From: Frigoribacterium sp. Leaf8
GTDB lineage: Bacteria > Actinomycetota > Actinomycetes > Actinomycetales > Microbacteriaceae
DNA: 64,000 nucleotides
Reading direction: 5' to 3'
Assembly: GCF_001421165.1 (NCBI RefSeq)
Contig: NZ_LMKB01000001.1
Location: forward strand, 227,169 to 291,168
Made by a program: the position numbers and the translations under genes. Each line of letters begins with the position of its first letter. Within the stretch, counting starts at the first letter, position 1. Under the pieces are notes generated by a model. That model did not search any database and had not been told where the DNA came from. It saw only the letters and a program-made list of their open reading frames with translations. Shown one piece after another: positions 47,799-55,663 of the stretch.

Positions 47799-49288
47799 GA
47801 CGTGGCGTCGCCCTGGCGGCCCGCGGTGCGGCGGGACCTGCCCGGGGCCGCCGCGTCGGTCGTGGCGGCCGTCGTGGCGGTCGCGTCGGCCGACGTGGCG
47901 GAGCCGAAGGGATAGGTCTGCTCGTCGGACGACGTCGAGACGGGCACGAGCACCGACGGCGGCAGGTCGTGCGATGCCCGCTGACGGCCCGGGGCCACCC
48001 CGTCGAACACGACGCCGATGACGCGCACCTTGACGTTCGTCAGCGCGCGGACGGCCGACACGAGCCGCGGCCGGGTCGACCGGCCCGCCGTGGCGACGAT
48101 GACGACGCCGTCGGTCAGGCGACCGATCTCGAGCGTGTCGGACGACGTGAGCACCGCGGGGGCGTCGACCACGACGACGTCGTAGCGCTCCCCGGCGGTC
48201 TCGAGCAGCAGGGCCATCGATCGCGAGCTCAGCAGCGGGCTCGGGTTCGGCGGCACGTCGCCGGCCGTGAGGATGTCGACGCCGTCGCGCCACGACGTCA
48301 CGGCGGCGGCGAACTCGAGTCGGCCGACGACGACGTCGGTCAGGCCGACCTCGTCCGAGACGGCGGCGAGCTCGGCGAGACCGCTGCCGCGCAGGTCGGC
48401 GTCCACCACGAGCACCTCGAGGCCCCGCTCGGCGAAGGCCAGCGCGAGGTCGAGGGCGACCGCAGCCCGACCCTCGCGCTCGTCGGCCGCGACCGACGAG
48501 ACAGCGATGGTCCGGGTGGCCCGGTCGACGTCCGCGAACTGCAGCTGGGCCCGGATGCGACGGAAGTCGTCCGCCGCCGCGCCCTGGGGTTCGTCGGAGA
48601 GAGCCAGCACGCCACGGTTGCGGCGCGTGACGCTGCCGAGCAACGGCACGAGGTGCAGGTCCTCGACGTCGCGGGCGGTGCGGAGCCTGGTGTCGACCAC
48701 CGATCGCAGCAGCGCCAGGGCGATGCCGAGGACGGTTCCGACGGCGAGACCGCTCAGGGCGATCAGTCGGCGGTTCGGGCTGATGGGCGACGTCGGGGGC
48801 GTGGCCTCGGCGATCGGCGCGACGCTCAGCGTCGAGTTGCCGGCGGTGTTCTCGGGCGACAGCGCCCGGGCCTGCCGGCTCAACGAGATGGTGACCGCGT
48901 TCGCGACGTCGGCCGCCCGTTGCGCGTCGCCGTCCACCACGGCGACGTCGATGATGACGGTGTTCAGAGGGTTCTCGGCGGTGATCTGACGTGCCAGCTG
49001 CGTCGAGGTCACGTCGAGGCCCATCTGCTGGATGACGGGTTCGAGCACGACCGACGACGTGGCGAGACGCGTGTAGCTCTGCACGAGGTTCTGCGTGTAC
49101 GACGACCCCTGCAACAGCTCGTTGGGGTCGGAGCCCTCGGTCGCCGAGACGAACACGCTGCTCGTGGCCCGGAACGAGTCGGGCTGCGTCTGGGCGTACG
49201 CGTAACCCGCGCCTCCGCCGACGAGGGCGAGGACGACGACGAGGGGCCAACTCTTCAGGAGAGCGCGCCAGTAGTGCTGAGGATCCAA
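47795..49288 (-). CDS. Wzz/BY-kinase-like chain-length protein with degenerate Walker A
   Basis: A 497-residue protein of the actinobacterial fused type: a Wzz domain with transmembrane helices near residues 14-32 and 176-194 enclosing an extracytoplasmic region, then a cytoplasmic ParA/BY-kinase-like domain. Walker A' VLVVDADLRGSG (292-303) and Walker B YDVVVVDAP (369-377) are intact, but the P-loop reads ADEREGRAA (268-276) where EGKS/T is expected: Lys is replaced by Arg and Ser/Thr by Ala. The C-terminal tail has one tyrosine instead of a tyrosine cluster. It may therefore control chain length without kinase activity. TTG 49288 with GGGAG upstream is the likely start because the family begins there; ATG 49351 is possible. 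Confidence 0.85.
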   Translation of the reverse strand: MDPQHYWRALLKSWPLVVVLALVGGGAGYAYAQTQPDSFRATSSVFVSATEGSDPNELLQGSSYTQNLVQSYTRLATSSVVLEPVIQQMGLDVTSTQLARQITAENPLNTVIIDVAVVDGDAQRAADVANAVTISLSRQARALSPENTAGNSTLSVAPIAEATPPTSPISPNRRLIALSGLAVGTVLGIALALLRSVVDTRLRTARDVEDLHLVPLLGSVTRRNRGVLALSDEPQGAAADDFRRIRAQLQFADVDRATRTIAVSSVAADEREGRAAVALDLALAFAERGLEVLVVDADLRGSGLAELAAVSDEVGLTDVVVGRLEFAAAVTSWRDGVDILTAGDVPPNPSPLLSSRSMALLLETAGERYDVVVVDAPAVLTSSDTLEIGRLTDGVVIVATAGRSTRPRLVSAVRALTNVKVRVIGVVFDGVAPGRQRASHDLPPSVLVPVSTSSDEQTYPFGSATSADATATTAATTDAAAPGRSRRTAGRQGDATS

Positions 49289-49323
49289 CGGACACTCCCG
49301 GGTTGAGGTGGTGGAACCTGGCG

Positions 49324-49367
49324 AGCATACCCGGAGCAGAGAGGTCCTCACGACCCCCGGAGGGGGT
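49324..49367 (-). promoter_or_regulatory. Possible promoter of the minus-strand polysaccharide operon
   Basis: Minus-strand TATGCT (49324-49329) could be the -10 box. About 25 bases upstream lies the inverted repeat ACCCCC-GGA-GGGGGT (49353-49367), which could be an operator or a weak terminator of tsaE. Confidence 0.35.
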
Positions 49368-49384
49368 GCCCGTGCCCGTGACGG

Positions 49385-49948
49385 TCAGTCGGCGAGCAGG
49401 GCCGTGTCGGCCCAGCGGGTGCCGTGCGGCGTGATCGTCACGCGTCTCGGCTCGTCCAGCACCTCGGGAGCGAGCGCCTCCTGCCCGTCGTCCGGCCCGT
49501 GGCCCGCCGACCCGTCGTCCGACGCGTCGACGACCGGCACCTCGGCCGCCCCGGTCGGACGCTCGATGACGATGTCGAGCCACGACTCGGCGACGCCGTC
49601 CAGCAGCCCGGCTCCCCACTCGACCACGACGATCGAGCCCTCGAAGTCGAGGTCCAGGTCGTCGAGCTCGGCCTCGCCCGACAGCCGGTACGCGTCCACG
49701 TGCACCAAGGGCGTACCCGACGCGGTCGGGTGCGTGCGCGCCAGGACGAACGTCGGGCTCGCCACCTGGCCGCGCACCTGGAGCCCCTCACCGAGGCCGC
49801 GCGTGAAGGTCGTCTTGCCGGCGCCGAGCGGTCCGGTCAACACCAGCAGGTCACCCGCCCGCAGCGACCCGGCCATCCGACGCCCCAGCGCCTCCATGGC
49901 GTCGGCGTCGGCGACGGTCAGCTCGAGGGGGTCGCCCTGGACGGTCAC
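49385..49948 (-). CDS. tsaE: tRNA threonylcarbamoyladenosine biosynthesis ATPase TsaE
   Basis: ATPase that recycles the TsaBD complex in t6A synthesis. P-loop TGPLGAGKTTFTRGLGEGL (about residues 37-55), SPTFVL, HVDAYRL and VEWGAG are the family markers. At 187 residues it is ~35 longer than usual, with an acidic Gly/Asp-rich insert before the C-terminal strand. The GTG start overlaps the upstream alanine racemase stop. It ends the glmS-acpS-alr-alr-tsaE series; tsaB, usually next, is 24 kb away. Confidence 0.94.
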   Translation of the reverse strand: MTVQGDPLELTVADADAMEALGRRMAGSLRAGDLLVLTGPLGAGKTTFTRGLGEGLQVRGQVASPTFVLARTHPTASGTPLVHVDAYRLSGEAELDDLDLDFEGSIVVVEWGAGLLDGVAESWLDIVIERPTGAAEVPVVDASDDGSAGHGPDDGQEALAPEVLDEPRRVTITPHGTRWADTALLAD

Positions 49949-51081
49949 GGCCGTCCGCCGACGTAGACACGGGGCACCCGGGCTCCGACGCGGCAGGCGA
50001 CCTCTTCGGGGATCGTGTCGGTGGCGTCGGCCCACTCGCCGATGGTCATCTCGCCCTGGTCGCCCGGCCCGAACAACACGACCTCGTCACCGACCGCGAC
50101 GGGGTCGTCGCCCATGTCGACCAGGAACTGGTCCATCGCGACGCGGCCCACGATCGGGCGGGGCGCGCCGTTCACGACGACGTGCACGGTGCCCTGTGCC
50201 CGCCGGCTGACGCCGTCGGCGTACCCCAGGGGCACGAGCGCGAGCGTCGTGTCGGACGGAGCACGGAACGTGTAGTCGTACGAGACGCCGGTGCCCGCGG
50301 CGACGCGCTTGACCTTGACCACGGACGCGCTCAGCGTGAGCACCTGACGCAGTCCCCGGTCGGCGGCGGTGACGCCCTCGGTCACGGGGATGCCCAGGCC
50401 GTTCGACCCCATGCGCACCATGTCGAAGCGTCGTTCGGGGTGTTCGAGCGCGGCCGAGCTCGACGACATGTGCCGCTTCTCGACGGTGGCCCCGAGCGCC
50501 TCGGCCTCGGCCACGGCCTGCTCGAACACGCGGGCCGCGGCCTGGTCGTCGGCCTCGCTGGTCTCGCTGACGTGCGAGAAGATGCCGCGCAGGCGGACCA
50601 CTCCCTCGTCGCGCAACTCGACGGCACGGGCGACGAAGGCCGGCCAGTCCGAGGGCAGGCACCCCTCGCGGTGCAGGCCCGTGTCGATCGTCAGGTGGAC
50701 GAGGGCGACCCCGCCGCGGGCCCGCGCGACCGCCGCGACGGCGTCGAGCTGGTCGAAGGTCGACACCCCCAGGTCGACGCGCAGGTCGACGGCCGCCTCG
50801 AGGTCGTCGGACGGGCTGAGCTGCCAGGCGAAGAACGAGGCGTCGCCTCCGATGCCCAGCCGTCGCATCTCGAGGGCCGGCGCGAGTTCGACCGTGCCGA
50901 ACCAGCGGATGCCCGCCGCCACGGCCTCGGGCACGAGCACGGGGGCGCCGTGGGAGTAGGCGTCGGCCTTGACGATCGCCAGGATCTCGACCGGGTCGAG
51001 ACGGGCGATCAACGACTCGAGGTTCGCCCGGTACGCGGCCAGGTCGACCGTGGCCCGTCGCAGGGACGTCGCGGCGCTCAT
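49945..51081 (-). CDS. alr: Alanine racemase (second copy)
   Basis: A 378-residue fold-type III PLP enzyme. The PLP lysine is in ILAIVKADAYSHGA, the partner tyrosine in GVSYDYTFRAPSD, and LGYADGVSRRA is present. It is clearly paralogous to the gene just upstream but quite diverged; for example SHG replaces the usual GHG after the lysine, and IDTGLHREG replaces IDTGLSRNG. It could be a second alanine racemase or one with a broader or different amino-acid substrate. The ATG at 51081 overlaps the first copy as ATGA; the longer open frame upstream is antisense noise. Confidence 0.88.
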   Translation of the reverse strand: MSAATSLRRATVDLAAYRANLESLIARLDPVEILAIVKADAYSHGAPVLVPEAVAAGIRWFGTVELAPALEMRRLGIGGDASFFAWQLSPSDDLEAAVDLRVDLGVSTFDQLDAVAAVARARGGVALVHLTIDTGLHREGCLPSDWPAFVARAVELRDEGVVRLRGIFSHVSETSEADDQAAARVFEQAVAEAEALGATVEKRHMSSSSAALEHPERRFDMVRMGSNGLGIPVTEGVTAADRGLRQVLTLSASVVKVKRVAAGTGVSYDYTFRAPSDTTLALVPLGYADGVSRRAQGTVHVVVNGAPRPIVGRVAMDQFLVDMGDDPVAVGDEVVLFGPGDQGEMTIGEWADATDTIPEEVACRVGARVPRVYVGGRP

Positions 51082-52169
51082 GCGGTGTACCTCCGGGTGA
51101 GGCCGGCGGCCAGGCAGGCGACGACCTCGTAGGTGATGCCGCCCATCGCCTCGGCCCAGTCGGCGGCGGACTGCCGACCCAGCGCCGGGTCGCCGAAGAG
51201 CACGACCTCGTCGCCGATCTCGACGGGGTCGTCGCCCACGTCGATCACGAGGGCGTTCATGGCGATGCGCCCCCGGACGCGGTAGGTGCCCCGACCGATC
51301 GTGACGGAGGCGCGCTCGCTCGCGGCCCGGTCGATGCCGTCCGCGTACCCGACCGGCACGATGGCGATCGACGTGTCGCGCTCGGGACGGAAGAGGTAGC
51401 CGTACGACACGCCCTCGCCCGCCGGGATGCGCTTGACGGTGGTCACCGGCGCCGTGACGGTCATGGCCGGGCGCAGGCCGAGCTCGGCGGACGTGCGGTC
51501 GGCGTACGGGCTCAGCCCGTAGCTCGCGAGGCCGAAGCGCACCATCGTGGCTCGTGTCCCCACGTAGTCGAGCGCCGCCGCCGAGGCGGCCACGTGCAGC
51601 AGGGGCGGCCGCACCCCCCGCTCGTCGAGCATCGCGGACGCCCGGGCGAAGCGGGCCGTCTGCAGGCCGTCGTCCTCGGACGACGCGTTCGACACGTGGG
51701 TCATGAGGCCCTCGACCGGCACGACGGCGTCGTGGTCGGCCGCGCGGTCGAACAGCTCGGGCCACTCGGACTCGACGGCCCCGTTGCGGCTCAGACCCGT
51801 GTCGATCGCCAGGTGGACCGCGCGGACGCCGGCCGCCACGGCCGCCTCGAGCTGGTCGACGCTCGACACCGCGGGGGTGATGCCGAGCGCCGCGGCCTCG
51901 ACGAAGTCCTCGTCGGGAGCGTGCAGCCACGCGAGCACCGGCGCCTCGACACCGGCTCGACGCAGGGCCACGGCCTCGGTCAGGTCGGCCACCCCGAGCC
52001 AGTCGACGCCGGCCTCGACGAAGGCCCGGGCGCACTCGACGGCACCGTGGCCGTAGGCGTTCGCCTTGACCACGGCCATGACGGCCGACGGCGCGACGGC
52101 GGCCCGGAGGACCTCGACGTTGTGGCGCAACGCGGCCGTGTCGACGGTGATGGTGACGTCGTGGGTCAT
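51078..52169 (-). CDS. alr: Alanine racemase (first copy)
   Basis: Makes D-alanine for peptidoglycan. The 363-residue product has the PLP lysine in VMAVVKANAYGHGAVECA, the catalytic-tyrosine motif GEGVSYGYLFRPERDT, IDTGLSRNG and VGYADGIDR, matching the standard family closely, so this is the likely housekeeping enzyme. It overlaps acpS and the second racemase by 4 bases each. Confidence 0.95.
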   Translation of the reverse strand: MTHDVTITVDTAALRHNVEVLRAAVAPSAVMAVVKANAYGHGAVECARAFVEAGVDWLGVADLTEAVALRRAGVEAPVLAWLHAPDEDFVEAAALGITPAVSSVDQLEAAVAAGVRAVHLAIDTGLSRNGAVESEWPELFDRAADHDAVVPVEGLMTHVSNASSEDDGLQTARFARASAMLDERGVRPPLLHVAASAAALDYVGTRATMVRFGLASYGLSPYADRTSAELGLRPAMTVTAPVTTVKRIPAGEGVSYGYLFRPERDTSIAIVPVGYADGIDRAASERASVTIGRGTYRVRGRIAMNALVIDVGDDPVEIGDEVVLFGDPALGRQSAADWAEAMGGITYEVVACLAAGLTRRYTA

Positions 52170-52585
52170 CGGTCCGCCCCTTCGTGGTGTGCGTCGTGGT
52201 CGACGGGGGCCCGGCCGTCGCCCTCGGCGACGACGTACGCGACCGCCACCCCGCCGTCGTGGCTGAGCGACAGATGGAGGCGCGAGACGCCTCGCGAGTC
52301 GGCGAGCGACCGCGCTCCCCCGCTGAGCACGAGCGACGGGGCTCCCTGGTCGTCGGAGACGACCACGACGTCGTGCCAGCGCACCCCGGTGGAGCCGCCC
52401 AGGGACTTGATCAGCGCCTCCTTGGCGGCGAAGCGGGCCGCGAGCGACGGGCGCCCGCGGGGGCTGCCGTCCCGGAGGACGAGCTCGTCGGCTCGGAACA
52501 GACGCGTGGCGAGCGCCGGCGTGCGCTCGATCGAGCGGTCGAAGCGTCCGAGGTCGACGACGTCGACGCCGATGCCCACGATCAC
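52166..52585 (-). CDS. acpS: Holo-[acyl-carrier-protein] synthase
   Basis: Transfers 4'-phosphopantetheine from CoA to acyl carrier protein. The 139-residue product has the magnesium-binding GIGVDVVDLGRF at the N-terminus and RFAAKEALIKSLGG, then HLSLSHDGGVAVAYVVAE. About 15 extra acidic/His residues follow. The GTG at 52585 was chosen because the family starts MIVGIG; upstream frame is not coding. It overlaps the first racemase as ATGA. Confidence 0.95.
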   Translation of the reverse strand: MIVGIGVDVVDLGRFDRSIERTPALATRLFRADELVLRDGSPRGRPSLAARFAAKEALIKSLGGSTGVRWHDVVVVSDDQGAPSLVLSGGARSLADSRGVSRLHLSLSHDGGVAVAYVVAEGDGRAPVDHDAHHEGADR

Positions 52586-52626
52586 GTCCTCACCCGCCTG
52601 ACGCCCTGCCCCGGCTGCACGACCCG

Positions 52627-54480
52627 CTACTCGACGGTGACCGACTTGGCCAGGTTCCGCGGCTGGTCGACGTCGAGGCCCTTGGCGGCGGCGAGCTCCA
52701 TGCCGAAGATGTGCAGCGGCACGACCGACAGCAGGGGCTCGAAGAGCGGGGCCGCCAGCGGGATGTGCAGCACCTCGTCGGCGAAGGGCAGCACCGCGGC
52801 GTCGCCCTCTTCGGCGATCGCGATGACGCGGGCGCCGCGCGCGCGGATCTCTTGGATGTTCGAGACGACCTTGGGGTGCAACGACCGCGGGTCGCGCGGG
52901 CTGGGGACGACGACGAAGACGATCTGACCGGGCTCGATCAGGGCGATCGGGCCGTGCTTGAGCTCGCCGGCGGCGAAGCCCTCGGCGTGGATGTAGGCGA
53001 GTTCTTTCAGCTTGAGCGCACCCTCGAGGGCGATGGGGTAGCCCACGTGACGCCCGAGGAACAGCACCGACCGGGTGTCGGCCATCCAGCCGGCGAGGGT
53101 CTTGATGCGCTCGGACGACTCGAGCACCTGCTCGATCTTGCCGGGGATCTCGTGCAGGTCGGTGACCTGCTCGGCGATGGCCTCGGCGCTGAGCGTGCCG
53201 CGCAGGGTCGCCAGGTGCAGGCCCAGCAGGAAGAGCGCGGTGCCCTGGGCGACGAACGCCTTGGTCGACGCGACGGCGACCTCGGGGCCCGCGTGCGTGT
53301 AGAGCACGGCGTCGGACTCGCGCGGGATCGTCGAGCCCTGCGTGTTGCAGATCGACAGCACCTGGGCACCCTGCTCTCGGGCGTACTTGACGGCCATCAG
53401 GGTGTCCATCGTCTCGCCCGACTGGCTGATCGACACCACGAGGGTCTTCTCGTCGAGGACCGGGTCGCGGTAGCGGAACTCGTGCGCCAGCTCGACCTCG
53501 ACGGGGATGCGGGCCCACTGCTCGATGGCGTACTTGCCGAGGATGCCGGCGTAGGCGGCGGTGCCACAGGCGATGACGATGACGCGGTCGACGGTCAGGA
53601 GGCGCTCGCGCACGCCGTCGAGCTCGGTCAGGGTCACGGCGCCCTCGGCGGTGATGCGGCCGAGCAGCGTCTTGGCGACGGCCTCGGGCTCCTCGCTGAT
53701 CTCTTTCGCCATGAAGCTGGACCAACCGCCCTTCTCGGCGGCCGAGGCGTCCCAGTCCACCTCGAACTCGGTCGTCTCGACGGGCGCCCCGGAGAAGTCG
53801 ACGACCTCGACCGAGTTGGGACGGATCGTCACGAGCTGGTCCTGCCCGATCGACATGGCCCGACGGGTGTGGGCGACGAAGGCCGCGACGTCGCTGCCGA
53901 GGAAGTTCTCGCCGTCGCCCAGGCCGATGACGAGGGGCGAGTTGCGGCGGGCGCCGACGACGACGCCCGGCTGGTCGGCGTGCACGACGAGCAGCGTGAA
54001 CGCGCCGTCGAGGGTGTTGACGACCGTGCGCAGGGCCTCGGTCAGGTCGCCGGAGGAACGGTAGGCCCGGGCCACCAGGTGCGCGGCGACCTCGGAGTCG
54101 GTCTCGCTGAGGAACTCGACGCCCTCGGCGAGCAGCTCGGCCTTGAGCTCGGAGAAGTTCTCGATGATGCCGTTGTGGATGAGGGCGAGCTTGCCGTCGT
54201 CCGCGAGGTGGGGGTGCGCGTTCGCGTCGGTCGGGCCACCGTGGGTCGCCCACCGGGTGTGGCCGATGCCGGTCGTGCCGTCGGTGAGCGGCGTCGCCTC
54301 GAGGTCGTCGACGAGCATCTGCAGCTTGCCGGCCTTCTTGCGGGTGCCGAGGTCGCCCGCGGCGTCGATCACGGCGACTCCCGCCGAGTCGTACCCGCGG
54401 TACTCGAGTCGCTTGAGGCCGCCCAGCAGCACCTCGATGCTCTTGTCACCCGTTCCGACGTATCCCACGATTCCACACAT
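52627..54480 (-). CDS. glmS: Glutamine-fructose-6-phosphate aminotransferase
   Basis: First enzyme of UDP-GlcNAc synthesis. The 617-residue product has the N-terminal nucleophile Cys2 (MCGIVGYVG), the glutaminase domain (GIGHTRWATHGGPTDANAHPH), and two SIS sugar-isomerase domains (ISQSGETMDTLMAV, STKAFVAQGTALF, C-terminal NLAKSVTVE). The ATG lies 7 bases after TAGGAT, so the transcript is probably leaderless. No glmS ribozyme is expected or seen. Confidence 0.98.
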   Translation of the reverse strand: MCGIVGYVGTGDKSIEVLLGGLKRLEYRGYDSAGVAVIDAAGDLGTRKKAGKLQMLVDDLEATPLTDGTTGIGHTRWATHGGPTDANAHPHLADDGKLALIHNGIIENFSELKAELLAEGVEFLSETDSEVAAHLVARAYRSSGDLTEALRTVVNTLDGAFTLLVVHADQPGVVVGARRNSPLVIGLGDGENFLGSDVAAFVAHTRRAMSIGQDQLVTIRPNSVEVVDFSGAPVETTEFEVDWDASAAEKGGWSSFMAKEISEEPEAVAKTLLGRITAEGAVTLTELDGVRERLLTVDRVIVIACGTAAYAGILGKYAIEQWARIPVEVELAHEFRYRDPVLDEKTLVVSISQSGETMDTLMAVKYAREQGAQVLSICNTQGSTIPRESDAVLYTHAGPEVAVASTKAFVAQGTALFLLGLHLATLRGTLSAEAIAEQVTDLHEIPGKIEQVLESSERIKTLAGWMADTRSVLFLGRHVGYPIALEGALKLKELAYIHAEGFAAGELKHGPIALIEPGQIVFVVVPSPRDPRSLHPKVVSNIQEIRARGARVIAIAEEGDAAVLPFADEVLHIPLAAPLFEPLLSVVPLHIFGMELAAAKGLDVDQPRNLAKSVTVE

Positions 54481-54487
54481 GGGGTCG

Positions 54488-54493
54488 ATCCTA
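54488..54493 (-). promoter_or_regulatory. -10 box of leaderless glmS transcript
   Basis: Minus-strand TAGGAT followed by CGACCCC and the ATG of glmS. Confidence 0.65.
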
Positions 54494-54550
54494 GAGGTTC
54501 CCGTCCGAGAGCCCGGCGGGCCGTGCCGACTCGCGTCGACCCCGGACCGG

Positions 54551-54556
54551 TAGCCT
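54551..54556 (+). promoter_or_regulatory. -10 box of leaderless coaA transcript
   Basis: TAGCCT followed by 7 bases and the ATG at 54564; glmS and coaA are thus divergent leaderless genes with promoters only about 60 bases apart. Confidence 0.6.
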
Positions 54557-54563
54557 CGTGCGC

Positions 54564-55520
54564 ATGGCCGAAGCCAACCCGACGACCGCGCCCTCCGCCG
54601 TGCACGCGAGCCCCTTCGTCGAGATCGGGCGCGACGCCTGGGCCGACCTGGCCCCGACGACGCGCCTGCCGCTGACCGAGACCGAGATCGTCCAGCTGCG
54701 CGGCCTCGGCGACCGCCTCGACATGCGCGAGGTGCAGGACGTCTACGTCCCGCTCAGCCGCCTCCTCAACCTCTACGCCGCCGGCGCCCGCAACCTGCAC
54801 CGGGCCACGAGCGACTTCCTCGGCGAACGGGCCCAGCGCACGCCCTTCGTGATCGGCGTCGCCGGGTCGGTGGCCGTCGGCAAGTCGACCGTCGCGCGCC
54901 TCCTGCGGGAGCTGCTCAGCCGCTGGGACGACACCCCCCGCGTCGAGTTGGTGACCACCGACGGGTTCCTCTACCCGAACGCCGAACTCGAACGCCGCGG
55001 CATCATGAGCCGCAAGGGGTTCCCCGAGTCGTACGACCGCCGCCACCTGCTGCGGTTCGTCTCGCAGGTCAAGAGCGGCGCCGAAGAGGTGCGTGCGCCG
55101 TTCTACTCGCACACCAGCTACGACATCATGCCGAGCGCCGAGGTCGTCGTGCGGCGGCCCGACATCCTGATCGTCGAGGGTTTGAACGTGCTGCAGCCCG
55201 CCGTCGCCGGCCGGCTCGCCCTGAGCGACCTGTTCGACTTCACGGTCTACGTCGACGCCCGCACCGGCGACATCGAGAACTGGTTCGTCGAACGGTTCCT
55301 CGCGCTGCAGAAGGGCGCGTTCACCCAGGAGCGCTCGTTCTTCCACCGTTTCGCCGACATGAGCGAACCCGAGGCGCGGTCGTTCGCCTCGGGCATCTGG
55401 AAGTCGGTCAACGAGCCCAACCTGATCGAGAACGTGCTGCCGACCCGGTCACGGGCGACGCTCGTCCTGCGGAAGTCGGCCGACCACAAGGTCAGTTCGG
55501 TCCTGCTGCGCAAGATCTGA
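54564..55520 (+). CDS. coaA: Pantothenate kinase type I
   Basis: Phosphorylates pantothenate, first step of CoA synthesis. The 318-residue product has the P-loop [12 protein letters not shown] (residues 98-109), [30 protein letters not shown], and [12 protein letters not shown] 54564 is preferred to GTG 54558 because it fits a leaderless start after TAGCCT. It is one of few plus-strand genes in this part of the backbone and is followed by tandem repeats rather than a clear terminator. Confidence 0.96.
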   Translation: MAEANPTTAPSAVHASPFVEIGRDAWADLAPTTRLPLTETEIVQLRGLGDRLDMREVQDVYVPLSRLLNLYAAGARNLHRATSDFLGERAQRTPFVIGVAGSVAVGKSTVARLLRELLSRWDDTPRVELVTTDGFLYPNAELERRGIMSRKGFPESYDRRHLLRFVSQVKSGAEEVRAPFYSHTSYDIMPSAEVVVRRPDILIVEGLNVLQPAVAGRLALSDLFDFTVYVDARTGDIENWFVERFLALQKGAFTQERSFFHRFADMSEPEARSFASGIWKSVNEPNLIENVLPTRSRATLVLRKSADHKVSSVLLRKI

Positions 55521-55546
55521 CCCGCGGCGACGCCGGGCCGGCTCAG

Positions 55547-55613
55547 GCGCCGCGTCCGGTCGGGCGCCGCAGCCGGTCGCGCACCGCGTCCGGTCGGGCG
55601 CCGCGTCCGGTCA
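55547..55613. repeat. 17-bp tandem repeat, four copies
   Basis: Four head-to-tail copies of a unit close to GCGCCGCGTCCGGTCGG (55547-55563, 55564-55580, 55581-55597, 55598-55613) differ by one to three bases and end directly at a dispersed-motif copy (55614-55623), in the convergent gap between coaA and glmM. Confidence 0.85.
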
Positions 55614-55663
55614 GGAGGCGCGGGTGACGTCACCGGGACGTCGCGCCCCGTCCGCCGCCCGGG

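Noticed and set aside
25658..49288. Genomic island borne by a prophage or integrative element
   Set aside because: No integrase, transposase, tRNA target or flanking direct repeat was seen, and base composition matches the backbone by eye.
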